64,000 nucleotides of DNA from Eubacteriales bacterium (GCA_030536575.1 JAUNPS010000003.1:113400-177399); one strand, 5' to 3'; positions 34,452 to 43,355 are shown, counted from the stretch's first letter. The notes: generated by a model from the letters alone, not told the origin. Numbers and translations: made by a program.

Positions 34452-37122
34452 GATCGTCATTGGGAGCCGGGAGAGCCGCCTGGCGGTGATTCAGTCGGAA
34501 ATGGTGGTGGACTATATCCGGAAGCAGCATCCGGAGTATACGGTATCGCTGCTGACGATGAAGACCACCGGGGATATGATTCTGGACCGGACGCTGGATA
34601 AGGTCGGCGGGAAAGGCCTGTTTGTGAAGGAATTGGACAAGGCTTTGCTGGATGGGCGAAGCGACCTGTCGGTGCACAGTTTGAAGGATATGCCGATGGA
34701 GGTTCCGGCGGAGCTTCCGTTGGTGGCGTTTTCGAAGCGGGAGGACCCAAGGGATGTGCTGGTGTTCCCGAAGGGGATGGAGGCGCCGGATTTTTCGAAG
34801 CCGGTGGGCTGTTCGAGCCTGCGGCGGATTTTGCAGCTGCGGGAGCTGTTTCCGGAGGCGGAGTTTAAACCCGTGCGGGGCAATGTGCTGACGAGGCTTC
34901 GGAAACTGGATGACGGCGAGTACGGCGCGCTGGTGCTGGCGGCGGCCGGGTTAAAGAGGCTTGGGCTGGAAGAGCGGATCGGGCGGTATTTTTCCGTGGA
35001 GGAGATGCTTCCGGCGGCCGGGCAGGGTATTTTGGTGGTGCAGGGCCGGAAGGGGGAAGATTATTCTTTCCTGGAGGGCTTTGGAGAGGAAGAGAGCCTA
35101 GCGGCAGCGCTGGCGGAGCGGGCGTTTGTGCGGGAACTGGACGGAGGGTGCAGCTCGCCGGTGGCGGCTCATGCGCAGATGAAGGATGGGAAGCTCTTTT
35201 TGCAGGGGCTTTATTATCAGGAGAAGGATGAGGCGTTCCTGAAGGGGTATACGGAAGGAAGGCCGGAGGAGGCGGAGGCGCTGGGGTGTTATCTGGCGCG
35301 GACGCTGCGGGAGCTTTATGAGAAGAGGCGTACCGGGAAGCAGGGGATGATAGGAAATGTGCTGGTGCTGTATCCGGGAGCGGAAGCGGCGGGCGAGCAT
35401 GCGGAGGACGCGGTATGCGGCCCAGATGGAGGCCTGGCGGGAAAGGGCGGTCTGGAAACTGGTGGCCTAGAGATGGCCAATGCGGCTGAAGGATGCGGCC
35501 AGGTCGGAGCCGTAGCGGGAAAGGGCGGTCTGGAAACGGTTCCGGACATGGCCAACGCGGCGGAAACTGGTAGCTCGGAGGCAGTTCCGGGCCTGGCGGC
35601 CCCTGCCTGCGGCAAGGTCTGGCTCGTGGGCGCGGGCCCCGGCGATCCGGGCCTGTTCACCCTGAAGGGGGCGGCGATTCTGGAGCAGGCGGAAGTGGTC
35701 GTGTATGACGCGCTGGTAGGGCAGAGCATTTTAAACAGGATTCCGGAGGGCGCGAAGCTGATCAACGTGGGAAAACGCGCGAATCATCACACATTGCCCC
35801 AGGAAGAGATCAATCAGGTGCTCGTCCGGGAAGCGAAAGCCGGGAAACGCGTGGTGCGCTTAAAAGGCGGCGACCCCTTCCTGTTCGGCCGCGGCGGCGA
35901 GGAACTGGAGCTTCTGACCGCGAACCAGATTCCCTACGAAGTCGTCCCAGGCGTGACCTCGGCCATCGCCGTACCGGCCTATAATGGCATTCCGGTCACT
36001 CACCGGGACTTCTGCTCCTCCCTGCATATCATCACCGGCCATAAGCGCAAAGGAGAAGCCTATAACATTGATTTCGAGGCCCTCGTGCGCACGAAAGGAA
36101 CCCTCGTCTTCCTGATGGGCGTCACGGCCCTTCCAGATATTTGCGAAGGCCTTTTAAAAGCCGGTATGCCTGCGGATATGCCCGCGGCGATTCTTCAGAA
36201 AGGAACCACCGCCGGCCAAAAACGCATTGTCGCGACGGTCGAAACCCTGGAAGCGGAAGTACGGCGTCAGGGCATCGAGACTCCGGCCATCATCGTCGTC
36301 GGAAAAGTCTGCGCCCTGGCGGACAGTTTCGAATGGTTTGAAAAACAGCCGTTAGCCGGGAAGAAGATCCTGGTGACCAGGCCCAAAGAGCTGATTTCCC
36401 AGATGGCGTCAAAGCTGCGGGAGAAAGGGGCGGAAGTCCTGGAGCTTCCGGCCATTAAGACGGTTCCTATCTGCCCGAATGAGGCATTGAAAGGGGCGAT
36501 CGCCCATCTTTCGGAATATCAGTGGCTGGTGTTTACCAGTCCCATGGGCGTCCGGATATTCTTCGACGCGTTAAAACAGGAACAGAAAGACCTGCGCGCC
36601 CTGGCCGGAGCGAAAATCGCCGCCATCGGCGCGGGAACCGGAAGAGAGCTAAAAGAACGGAACCTCTATCCGGATCTGATTCCGGAGATTTTTGACGGGG
36701 AAGCCCTTGGAAAGGCACTGGCAGAGGTCTTACAGTCCGGCGACAAGGTGCTGATCCCGCGGGCGGCTATCGGAAATCAAGAACTGATCCAGGCTTTGGA
36801 AACTGTACCGGAAGTCTGCATAGACGACATTGCTACCTACGATACCGTGTATGAAACCCAGTCCCTGATTGACGAAAAAGCCGAATTCGAGGCCGGGCAC
36901 ATCGACTATGCGGTCTTTACCAGCGCATCCACGGTAAAAGGATTCGCGGCGGCCGTTCCGGGACTCGATTTTTCGAAAGTGCATGCCGTGTGCATCGGAC
37001 GCCAGACCAAAGCGGCAGCGGACGCCCTTGGCATGAAAACGTATATGTCCGAAAAAGCTACGATGGACAGCGTGGTGGCATGTGTGGAAAACCTTTGTCA
37101 GAAAGAAACGTTTTGTGGATAA
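34441..37122 (+). CDS. HemC-CobA-HemD trifunctional fusion
   Basis: 893 residues. Residues 1-~310 are porphobilinogen deaminase (HemC): IVIGSRESRLAVIQSEMVV, the cofactor Cys237 in ELDGGCSSPVAAHA. Residues ~391-640 are uroporphyrinogen-III C-methyltransferase (CobA): VWLVGAGPGDPGLFTLKGA, VVRLKGGDPFLFGRGGEE. Residues ~640-893 are uroporphyrinogen-III synthase (HemD): KILVTRPKELISQMASKLRE, VFTSPMGVRIFF, TSASTVKGF. One chain thus takes porphobilinogen to precorrin-2. The ~80-residue Gly/Ala linker between HemC and CobA holds a partial 26-residue duplication. CobA-HemD fusions are common in clostridia; adding HemC is less so. Confidence 0.93.
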   Translation: MENKIVIGSRESRLAVIQSEMVVDYIRKQHPEYTVSLLTMKTTGDMILDRTLDKVGGKGLFVKELDKALLDGRSDLSVHSLKDMPMEVPAELPLVAFSKREDPRDVLVFPKGMEAPDFSKPVGCSSLRRILQLRELFPEAEFKPVRGNVLTRLRKLDDGEYGALVLAAAGLKRLGLEERIGRYFSVEEMLPAAGQGILVVQGRKGEDYSFLEGFGEEESLAAALAERAFVRELDGGCSSPVAAHAQMKDGKLFLQGLYYQEKDEAFLKGYTEGRPEEAEALGCYLARTLRELYEKRRTGKQGMIGNVLVLYPGAEAAGEHAEDAVCGPDGGLAGKGGLETGGLEMANAAEGCGQVGAVAGKGGLETVPDMANAAETGSSEAVPGLAAPACGKVWLVGAGPGDPGLFTLKGAAILEQAEVVVYDALVGQSILNRIPEGAKLINVGKRANHHTLPQEEINQVLVREAKAGKRVVRLKGGDPFLFGRGGEELELLTANQIPYEVVPGVTSAIAVPAYNGIPVTHRDFCSSLHIITGHKRKGEAYNIDFEALVRTKGTLVFLMGVTALPDICEGLLKAGMPADMPAAILQKGTTAGQKRIVATVETLEAEVRRQGIETPAIIVVGKVCALADSFEWFEKQPLAGKKILVTRPKELISQMASKLREKGAEVLELPAIKTVPICPNEALKGAIAHLSEYQWLVFTSPMGVRIFFDALKQEQKDLRALAGAKIAAIGAGTGRELKERNLYPDLIPEIFDGEALGKALAEVLQSGDKVLIPRAAIGNQELIQALETVPEVCIDDIATYDTVYETQSLIDEKAEFEAGHIDYAVFTSASTVKGFAAAVPGLDFSKVHAVCIGRQTKAAADALGMKTYMSEKATMDSVVACVENLCQKETFCG

Positions 37123-37137
37123 ATGGAGGAAATGAGA

Positions 37138-38121
37138 ATGGAAATGTTAAAAAGACCCCGGAGGCTGCGCGGGAGTGAAGCCCTCCGGAAAATGGTACGG
37201 GAAACCAGGGTGGACAAGGCATCTTTGATCTATCCGATTTTCGTCAAAGAAGGGACGGATATCTGCGAAGAAATCCCTACCATGCCCGGCCAGTACCGCT
37301 ACAGTGTGGATACCATGTACAAAAAGCTGTCCTCCCTGGCGGACGCGGGTGTCAATTCCGTGATGTTTTTCGGCATCCCGGATCACAAAGACGAAGTGGG
37401 AAGCGGCGCTTACGACCCGGAAGGCATTGTGCAGAAAGCCCTGCGGGAAGCCAGAGCCCAGTTCCCGGACATGTACCTGATTACGGATGTGTGCATGTGC
37501 GAGTATACTTCCCATGGCCATTGCGGCGTGTTGTGCGGCCATGACGTGGAAAACGACAAGACCCTGGAGCTGCTGGCGAAGACCGCCCTTTCCCACGTGG
37601 AAGCAGGCGCGGATATGGTGGCGCCGTCGGATATGATGGACGGCCGCATCTTAGCCCTTCGCAATTGCCTGGATGAACATGGCCACTACACCACCCCGAT
37701 CATGTCCTACGCGGTGAAATACGCCTCTTCCTTCTATGGGCCGTTCCGGGATGCGGCGGGAAGCGCGCCTTCTTTCGGCGACCGGAAATCCTACCAGATG
37801 GACTACCACAACAGCCGGGAAGGCATCAAAGAAGCCCTTCTGGACGTGGAAGAAGGGGCCGATATCGTGATGGTAAAACCGGCCATGTCCTTCCTGGATC
37901 TGGTGGTGAAGGTGAAGGAAGCCGTTCACGTTCCGGTGGCGGCCTACAGCGTCAGCGGCGAATACGCGATGGTGAAAGCCGGGGCGAAGCTGGGCTATAT
38001 CGACGAGGAAAAGATTATCTGCGAGATGGCGGCCAGCGCCTACCGGGCGGGGACAGATATCTACATTACGTATTTTGCCGAAGAGCTTGCGAAGTTTATG
38101 GATGAAGGGAGGATTGGGTGA
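37138..38121 (+). CDS. hemB: Delta-aminolevulinic acid dehydratase (porphobilinogen synthase)
   Basis: 327 residues. Condenses two 5-aminolevulinates to porphobilinogen. The metal-binding triad CMCEYTSHGHCG (Cys119, Cys121 and Cys ~129), the substrate region KYASSFYGPFRDAAGSAP and the Schiff-base motif MVKPAMSFLD are present; the three cysteines indicate a zinc enzyme. ATG 37138 is preferred over ATG 37123 because the GGAGG site lies between them. It meets hemL by a one-base overlap. Confidence 0.95.
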   Translation: MEMLKRPRRLRGSEALRKMVRETRVDKASLIYPIFVKEGTDICEEIPTMPGQYRYSVDTMYKKLSSLADAGVNSVMFFGIPDHKDEVGSGAYDPEGIVQKALREARAQFPDMYLITDVCMCEYTSHGHCGVLCGHDVENDKTLELLAKTALSHVEAGADMVAPSDMMDGRILALRNCLDEHGHYTTPIMSYAVKYASSFYGPFRDAAGSAPSFGDRKSYQMDYHNSREGIKEALLDVEEGADIVMVKPAMSFLDLVVKVKEAVHVPVAAYSVSGEYAMVKAGAKLGYIDEEKIICEMAASAYRAGTDIYITYFAEELAKFMDEGRIG

Positions 38122-39398
38122 TGAGCCGGTCGGAAGAACTTTTTAAAAGGGCAGTGGAGCGGATTCCGGGAGGCGTCAACAGCCCGGTGCGGGCTTTTGG
38201 TTCCGTGGGCGCAACCCCGCGTTTCATCGAAAAGGCGGACGGGGCTTACATGACCGACGCGGACGGAAAGAGTTATCTGGATTTTATCAGCTCCTGGGGC
38301 CCGATGATCCTGGGGCAGAACCACCCGGCGATTCGGGAAAGCGTGATCAAAGCCTGTGAAAACGGCTTGAGTTTCGGCGCGGCTACCGAAAAAGAGGTGG
38401 AGATGGCGGAACTGATCTGCGAAATCGTTCCTTCCGTGGAAATGGTCCGGATGGTCAATTCCGGGACGGAAGCGGTGATGAGCGCGGTGCGGGCGGCCAG
38501 AGGGTATACCGGACGGGACAAGATTGTGAAATTTATGGGGTGTTACCATGGGCACAGCGACGCATTGCTCGTACAGGCTGGCTCCGGTGTGATGACCGCC
38601 GGGATTCCGGACAGTGCCGGTGTCCCGGCAGGCTGTACCGCCGATACGCTGTCTGCGGTTTACAATGATTTAGCCAGCGTGGAGACGCTGTTTGAGACTT
38701 TTCCGGAGGAAATTGCCGCGGTAATCGTGGAGCCGCTGGCGGCGAATATGGGCGTTGTCGTGCCGAAAGAGGGATTCTTGCAGGGGCTTCGTGCGCTTTG
38801 TACGAAATATGGCGCGGTGTTGATTTTTGATGAGGTCATCACCGGTTTCCGGCTGGGAATCGACGGCGCGCAGGGGTATTATGGCGTGCAGGCTGACCTG
38901 ACCACGTTCGGGAAGATCATCGGCGCGGGCATGCCTGTGGGCGCGTATGGCGGAAAGCGGGAGATCATGGAACGGGTGGCTCCGGTGGGCCCGGTTTACC
39001 AGGCCGGAACCCTGAGCGGGAATCCGGTGGCTATGGCCGCGGGGCTGACTCAGCTTCGGATTTTGAAGGAAAATCCACAGGTTTATACGGATTTGAACGA
39101 AAAGGGAACCTGGTTCTTCGGGGAGATGCGAAGGATTGTGGAGGAGGCCGGGAAGCCCTGGCAGGTGAATGCGGAGGCTTCGCTGGGAAGCCTGTTCTTT
39201 ACGGGGACGCCGGTGGTGGATTACGCTTCGGCGAAGACTTCGGATACGGCGGCATTTTCGGATTATTTTAAGTATATGCTGGAAAAGGGCGTTTATCTGG
39301 GGCCGTCGCAGTTTGAGGCAATGTTCCTGTCTGCGGCCCACACGAGAGAAGAGCTTTCGGGCGTGCTGGAGCTGCTTGCGGATTATCTGAAAAAATAA
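38121..39398 (+). CDS. hemL: Glutamate-1-semialdehyde 2,1-aminomutase
   Basis: 425 residues, a PLP enzyme that makes 5-aminolevulinate from glutamate-1-semialdehyde. IPGGVNSPVRAFGSVG, NSGTEAVMSAVRAARGYTGR, YHGHSDALLVQAGSG and the PLP lysine Lys265 in TTFGKIIGAGMPVGAYGG are all present. GGGAGG lies 8 bp before ATG 38121. It is the last gene of the operon; no uroporphyrinogen decarboxylase or later heme genes follow, so the operon supplies siroheme or B12 rather than protoheme. Confidence 0.96.
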   Translation: MSRSEELFKRAVERIPGGVNSPVRAFGSVGATPRFIEKADGAYMTDADGKSYLDFISSWGPMILGQNHPAIRESVIKACENGLSFGAATEKEVEMAELICEIVPSVEMVRMVNSGTEAVMSAVRAARGYTGRDKIVKFMGCYHGHSDALLVQAGSGVMTAGIPDSAGVPAGCTADTLSAVYNDLASVETLFETFPEEIAAVIVEPLAANMGVVVPKEGFLQGLRALCTKYGAVLIFDEVITGFRLGIDGAQGYYGVQADLTTFGKIIGAGMPVGAYGGKREIMERVAPVGPVYQAGTLSGNPVAMAAGLTQLRILKENPQVYTDLNEKGTWFFGEMRRIVEEAGKPWQVNAEASLGSLFFTGTPVVDYASAKTSDTAAFSDYFKYMLEKGVYLGPSQFEAMFLSAAHTREELSGVLELLADYLKK

Positions 39399-39403
39399 AT
39401 GGA

Positions 39404-39448
39404 AAAACCCTGGTGAACGGATGGAATTTCATCGTTCACCAGGGTTTT
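39404..39448. terminator. Strong bidirectional terminator after hemL
   Basis: Arms 39404-39423 and 39430-39448 form a nearly perfect stem with one bulged base. An A-run on the left and a T-run on the right allow use from both sides. Confidence 0.85.
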
Positions 39449-39725
39449 GCTTTATCTTCGCGAGCAACGAGCCAAACAGCCGCATTTGAGCGGATATTTG
39501 GCGGTGCTGTGGGCCTTTTAGCACCGGCCGGGGCGGAGCGCAAATGTCGTGAGGGCCAAGTGCCCCGCTGATCTGCAGCGCTGCGAGTTTGATAACACGT
39601 TGCTTGCAGCGAGGTCTTGGGTATCTTCGGGCCGGATGGCAAGCGCGAGTGGCGCTCGTTTAGCACGAAACGAAGCGGAGCGCAGAAGCATACATTTGGC
39701 CGACCTGTGCCTTCGCCGGAAATTT
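39449..39725. other. Gene-free gap between hemL and the antiporter
   Basis: GC-rich sequence with several small inverted motifs but no ORF with a ribosome site, no family resemblance and no tandem repeat recognised by eye. A minus-strand ORF here has unnatural composition and is not believed. Confidence 0.5.
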
Positions 39726-40904
39726 TTAAGCTTTGGCCGGATATTTTGAATACAGGAGCTTCAGGATAATCGGCGTAATAATCGAAGAAATCATGATCAG
39801 CAGGATCACCGCCGGGAAATACTTCGCGTCGATCATCCCAACGGAAAGCCCTTTCTGCGCCACGATCAGCGCCACCTCCCCGCGCGTCATCATTCCGACG
39901 CCGATCTTCAGACATTCGTCATTTTTGAATCCCAAAACTTTTGACATCAGTCCGCAGCCGAGAATCTTTGTGGCCAGCGCCACGATCACGAACAGGATCG
40001 AGAATCCCAAAAACGCCAGCGTCATGCCGTCGAAAGTCGTCTTCAGGCCGATGCTTACGAAAAAGATCGGCGCGAAGAACATATAGGAGCTGATATCGAT
40101 CTTCCGGGCAATGTAGTCGGCGTCCTGGATATTGCACAGGATGATTCCGGCCACATACGCCCCGGTAATGTCGGCAATCCCGAAAAATTTCTCCGCGCTG
40201 TAAGCCATGGCCAGGGCCAGCGCCAGGCCGAGGATCGGAATCCGCCGGGTGTGCGGGTACTTCGTGTCCAGCAGCTTAAAGATCCGGTAGCCGATAAAGC
40301 CAATCAGGCCGGAAACCAGGAAGAACAGCAGCGTATTGACCACAATGGAAGAAGGATTCGAGTCCGGATTTTTAAAGCCGATGACAAAGGTCAGCACAAT
40401 GATGCCGATCACGTCGTCGATGATCGCGGCGCTTAAGATCGTGGTTCCGATTTCTGTCTTCAGATAGCCCATTTCCTGGAGAGCCGCCACGGTGATGCTG
40501 ACCGAGGTGGCCGTCATGATCGTGCCGATAAACAGCGCGGAGTAAAACTCGTCGCTTCCGGACGGTGCAAAGCCATAGTAGCAGCTATAGAGCAGGAAGC
40601 CTCCCAGAAGCGGGATAAAGACGCCTGCGCAGGCGATCAGGAGCGCCTTCGGACCGGTCTTCAGCAGGCTTTTCAGGTTCGTGCCAAGCCCGGCGAAGAA
40701 CATCAGCATGACGACGCCGATTTCCGCCATATAATTAATGAAATCGCTCTGCTGCACCAGGTTCAGGCAGCAGGGGCCGATCAAAAGCCCGGCAATGATT
40801 TCGCCAACGACCTGCGGCGCTTTCAGTTTCGAGGCCAACAGCCCGCAAACCTTGGCAGCCACTAAAATGATGGCGAGACTTTTAAAGATTTCATAAGTTT
40901 CCAT
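39726..40904 (-). CDS. CPA2-type cation/proton antiporter
   Basis: 392 residues, about 12-13 hydrophobic segments, Na+/H+ exchanger (PF00999-type) fold. EIIAGLLIGPCCLNL, GTIMTATSVSITVAALQEMG and the transport-site pair SAAIIDDVIGIIVL (Asp-Asp, as in NapA/GerN-like proteins) are visible. It lacks the C-terminal TrkA-N domain of Kef systems. Substrate may be Na+ or K+. It is transcribed alone, divergently from padR. Confidence 0.9.
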   Translation of the reverse strand: METYEIFKSLAIILVAAKVCGLLASKLKAPQVVGEIIAGLLIGPCCLNLVQQSDFINYMAEIGVVMLMFFAGLGTNLKSLLKTGPKALLIACAGVFIPLLGGFLLYSCYYGFAPSGSDEFYSALFIGTIMTATSVSITVAALQEMGYLKTEIGTTILSAAIIDDVIGIIVLTFVIGFKNPDSNPSSIVVNTLLFFLVSGLIGFIGYRIFKLLDTKYPHTRRIPILGLALALAMAYSAEKFFGIADITGAYVAGIILCNIQDADYIARKIDISSYMFFAPIFFVSIGLKTTFDGMTLAFLGFSILFVIVALATKILGCGLMSKVLGFKNDECLKIGVGMMTRGEVALIVAQKGLSVGMIDAKYFPAVILLIMISSIITPIILKLLYSKYPAKA

Positions 40905-40952
40905 AAAAATTCCCCCCAGAATGATAAAATTTTTCTAAACTTCCAAAACAGC

Positions 40953-40981
40953 ATTATAGCACGATCAAAATGCGAGGGCAA
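40953..40981 (-). promoter_or_regulatory. Antiporter promoter
   Basis: Minus strand: TTGCCC (40981-40976), 17 bp, perfect TATAAT (40958-40953). Confidence 0.75.
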
Positions 40982-41022
40982 GAGTATGTCGAAAAAGAAT
41001 GGAAAAAAGATGCAAGCAGTCG

Positions 41023-41080
41023 TTGACAAACAATATTATATATGATATAGTATTGAACATAAAATAATATGATATCAAAA
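41023..41080 (+). promoter_or_regulatory. padR promoter with candidate PadR operator
   Basis: TTGACA (41023-41028), 17 bp, TATAGT (41046-41051). ATATGATAT occurs twice, at 41040-41048 across the -10 and at 41067-41075, 27 bp apart, and the palindrome TGATATCA lies at 41070-41077. PadR repressors usually bind such AT-rich sites in their own promoter. A 12-base stretch (41069-41080) recurs in the SPFH promoter at 55246. Confidence 0.7.
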
Positions 41081-41102
41081 ACAGGATGACGGGAGTGATC
41101 GA

Positions 41103-41426
41103 ATGGTATTTAACACAGGCGCGGCTCTCCTGGATGCCATTGTCCTTTCCGTGGTGTCCAGAGAGCCGGAAGGGACTTACGGTTATAAGATTACCCAGGA
41201 AGTCCGGGGAGCCCTGGAGGTTTCCGAGTCCACCCTTTACCCGGTCCTGCGACGGCTCCAGAAGGACGGCTGTCTGGAAGCTTACGACAGGGAGTTCGGC
41301 GGGAGGAACCGCCGGTATTATAAGATTACCGGGCGCGGGGAAGTACAGTTGAATCTATATCAGACAGAATGGAAAGAGTATTCCGACCGCATTACGAGAC
41401 TATTTACAGGAGGGGGACAGGGATGA
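41103..41426 (+). CDS. PadR-family transcriptional regulator
   Basis: 107 residues. LLDAIVLSVVSREPEGTYGY, then SESTLYPVLRRLQKDGCLEAY and GRNRRYYKITGRGEVQL, is the PadR winged helix. It heads an operon with DUF1700, DUF4097 and PspC genes and overlaps the DUF1700 gene by 4 bp. This PadR-DUF1700 pairing is common in Gram-positive envelope-stress modules. Confidence 0.93.
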   Translation: MVFNTGAALLDAIVLSVVSREPEGTYGYKITQEVRGALEVSESTLYPVLRRLQKDGCLEAYDREFGGRNRRYYKITGRGEVQLNLYQTEWKEYSDRITRLFTGGGQG

Positions 41427-42376
41427 GTAAAGCAGAATATCTGGATCGATTGGCCTGGCTGCTTTCGGATATCCCGGAGGGGGAGAGAGAAGAGGCTCTT
41501 ACGTATTACCGGGACTATTTTGAAGATGCCGGGGAGCGGAGTGAGGAGGAAGTGATCGCTACGCTGGGGAGTCCGGAGAAGGTGGCGGCGATGATCCGGG
41601 AAGGAATTTCCGGGGCGGACCCTTTGGCGGGGGCATACACGGAGCAGGGGTATGTGGATGAGCGCTACCGGGAGGATAATAAAGTGCCGGATACCTACCG
41701 GCAGCCGGCAGCCCGAAGCAGCGGCCAGTCTTCGGACAGAAGCAGTAGCCAGTTTACGGGCAGAAATAGTGACCAGTTCACGGATGGAAACAGTGACCAG
41801 TTCACGGGCAGAAATAGTGACCGATTCACGGATGGAAACAGCGGGCAGTTTTCGGGCAGAAGTTACGGCCCGTCCGCGGACGGTCAGAAGGAGTTTCAGT
41901 ATCAGAAAACGGACGGCGAGCGGCGAAACGCCTTTTACGGAGCCTACAGTCAGAGAGGGAATTCCGGCGATACCTGGCAAAGCGAACGAAAGCCCAGGAA
42001 GAAACGCCGGAATGTCTGGCTGATTGTTCTGCTGTGCATCGTGCTCCTTCCAGCGGGGCTTCCGATCCTTGCCACCGTTTTGGGCCTGATTGTCGGGCTT
42101 GCGGCGGCACTGATCGGGATTCTGATTGCGATCGGCGTCGGCTCCATTACGGCGCTGGTCGCAGGGATCAGCCTTTTGGGAGCCGGGCTTGCGAAAATTT
42201 TTCTGGCTCCGGCCACAGGCTTTTTGTACAGCGGCATCGGATTTCTGGCCATGGGGATCGGCGTGATTTTATTTGTGCTGACTGGATGGATCATCCGCAG
42301 AGTTCTGCCGGGGCTCGTCCGCTGGTTTGTACGGCTCTGCCAGAAGCCGTTCCGGAGAGGAGGGCGGTATTCATGA
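41423..42376 (+). CDS. DUF1700 (HAAS-domain) membrane protein with octapeptide repeats
   Basis: 317 residues. The N-terminal ~75 residues form the HAAS domain (SKAEYLDRLAWLLSDIPEGE, YYRDYFEDAG). Residues 108-147 are five tandem octapeptides of the type SDQFTDGN/SDQFTGRN, encoded by 24-bp DNA repeats. A basic stretch RKPRKKRR precedes four hydrophobic segments (~210-300). Start ATG 41423. It overlaps both neighbours. Function unknown; probably works with the PadR regulator. Confidence 0.85.
   Translation: MSKAEYLDRLAWLLSDIPEGEREEALTYYRDYFEDAGERSEEEVIATLGSPEKVAAMIREGISGADPLAGAYTEQGYVDERYREDNKVPDTYRQPAARSSGQSSDRSSSQFTGRNSDQFTDGNSDQFTGRNSDRFTDGNSGQFSGRSYGPSADGQKEFQYQKTDGERRNAFYGAYSQRGNSGDTWQSERKPRKKRRNVWLIVLLCIVLLPAGLPILATVLGLIVGLAAALIGILIAIGVGSITALVAGISLLGAGLAKIFLAPATGFLYSGIGFLAMGIGVILFVLTGWIIRRVLPGLVRWFVRLCQKPFRRGGRYS
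41744..41863 (+). repeat. Five tandem 24-bp repeats inside the DUF1700 gene
   Basis: Units start at 41744, 41768, 41792, 41816 and 41840. Alternating DGN and GRN endings suggest a 48-bp higher-order unit. All copies stay in frame and code for Ser/Gln/Phe/Thr/Asn-rich octapeptides. Confidence 0.85.
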
Positions 42377-43125
42377 AGCATTTTACGAAAATCTGTCTTG
42401 CAGTCGCCGTGATTTTTCTGATCGTCGGCGGAGTGTTCTGCATGGTGGGCATCAGCCTTGGCGCGAGCCTGGATACAGTGCGGGAGAATGTCTACTTTGA
42501 CACCAGCACCGGCCGTTTTGTGGAAACCACCGAAGACGACGGCCTGACACAGAGCAGCCGCACCTTCCAGAACATCCGGAATCTGGAAATCGACGTAGGG
42601 CAGGGAGCCTTTACGATTCGGGAGGCCGACGTGGAAGCCGTCCAGGTGACCTGTTCAAGCAAAATGGGAAACATGGAATGCAGGGCGGACGGCGATACCC
42701 TCACATTGCTCACCCACAGCGTGTCCGTCTGGAACGGAAGCAATGCATGGGTACAGGTAGACGTCCCCAAAGGAACCGTCTTTGAACGCATCGACCTGGA
42801 CTGCGGCGTCGGCGAAGTTACCCTGAACGGCCTGACCTGCCGGGAACTGTACATCGAAAACGGCGTGGGAAGCGTAGTCTTTTCCGGAGATGTGACGAAG
42901 GAATGCGTCGTAGAAGGCGGGATCGGCGAAGTGATCCTGAACCTGAAAGGCTCGGAACAGGATTTTAATTACAGCTTAACCTGCGGCATCGGCGAAATCC
43001 AGTTAGGCAGTTCCAGCTATTCCGGCCTTGGAAATTCCACGGATCTGGACCACGACGCAGAAAAAGAATTGAGTGTAGACTGCGGAATCGGAAGCGTCTG
43101 CATCGTATTTGAAAAGGAGAATTGA
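42373..43125 (+). CDS. DUF4097-family putative adhesin/beta-helix membrane protein
   Basis: 250 residues. N-terminal membrane anchor (residues ~5-28), then a repetitive beta structure with recurring cores: RNLEIDVGQGAFTIREADVE, IDLDCGVGEVTLNGLTC, IENGVGSVVFSGDV, SLTCGIGEIQLGSSS. This is typical of DUF4097. ATG 42373 overlaps the previous stop (ATGA); a longer frame from 42034 is an overlap artefact. Likely part of the PadR-controlled envelope module. Confidence 0.85.
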   Translation: MKHFTKICLAVAVIFLIVGGVFCMVGISLGASLDTVRENVYFDTSTGRFVETTEDDGLTQSSRTFQNIRNLEIDVGQGAFTIREADVEAVQVTCSSKMGNMECRADGDTLTLLTHSVSVWNGSNAWVQVDVPKGTVFERIDLDCGVGEVTLNGLTCRELYIENGVGSVVFSGDVTKECVVEGGIGEVILNLKGSEQDFNYSLTCGIGEIQLGSSSYSGLGNSTDLDHDAEKELSVDCGIGSVCIVFEKEN

Positions 43126-43127
43126 GT

Positions 43128-43316
43128 ATGGATAAAAAGAGACTTTATAAATCAGACACAAACCGGATGATCTGTGGTGTGTGCGGCGGGATCGGCGAAT
43201 TTTTGAACATTGACCCGACCATTGTCCGGCTGATCCTGGTATTGTTAGGCTTTACCTCCACCGGGATTATTTTCTATATTCTGGCGGCGATTATCATGCC
43301 CTCCAGACCTTATTAA
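43128..43316 (+). CDS. PspC-domain membrane protein
   Basis: 62 residues. RLYKSDTNRMICGVCGGIGE followed by IDPTIVRLILVLLG and a hydrophobic end is the PspC domain of phage-shock/envelope-stress proteins. ATG 43128 is preferred over TTG 43122 for its spacing from AAGGAG. Last gene of the PadR operon. Confidence 0.92.
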   Translation: MDKKRLYKSDTNRMICGVCGGIGEFLNIDPTIVRLILVLLGFTSTGIIFYILAAIIMPSRPY

Positions 43317-43326
43317 CAGGCCTGGT

Positions 43327-43355
43327 GTATAAAAAAGAAAGAGATGGCCATACTC
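43327..43355 (+). promoter_or_regulatory. Candidate sigma-G promoter of the spore protein gene
   Basis: GTATA (43327-43331), 17 bp, CATACTC (43349-43355). The known Bacillus sigma-G consensus is GHATR with 17-18 bp to CATWHTA; only the last -10 base differs. Confidence 0.6.

Noticed and set aside
39449-39915. Minus-strand ORF between hemL and the antiporter
   Set aside because: It overlaps the antiporter gene in another frame, has low-quality composition and no ribosome site.
42034-43125. Longer start for the DUF4097 protein
   Set aside because: The first 113 codons overlap the DUF1700 gene out of frame and have random composition; ATG 42373 gives a clean membrane anchor.
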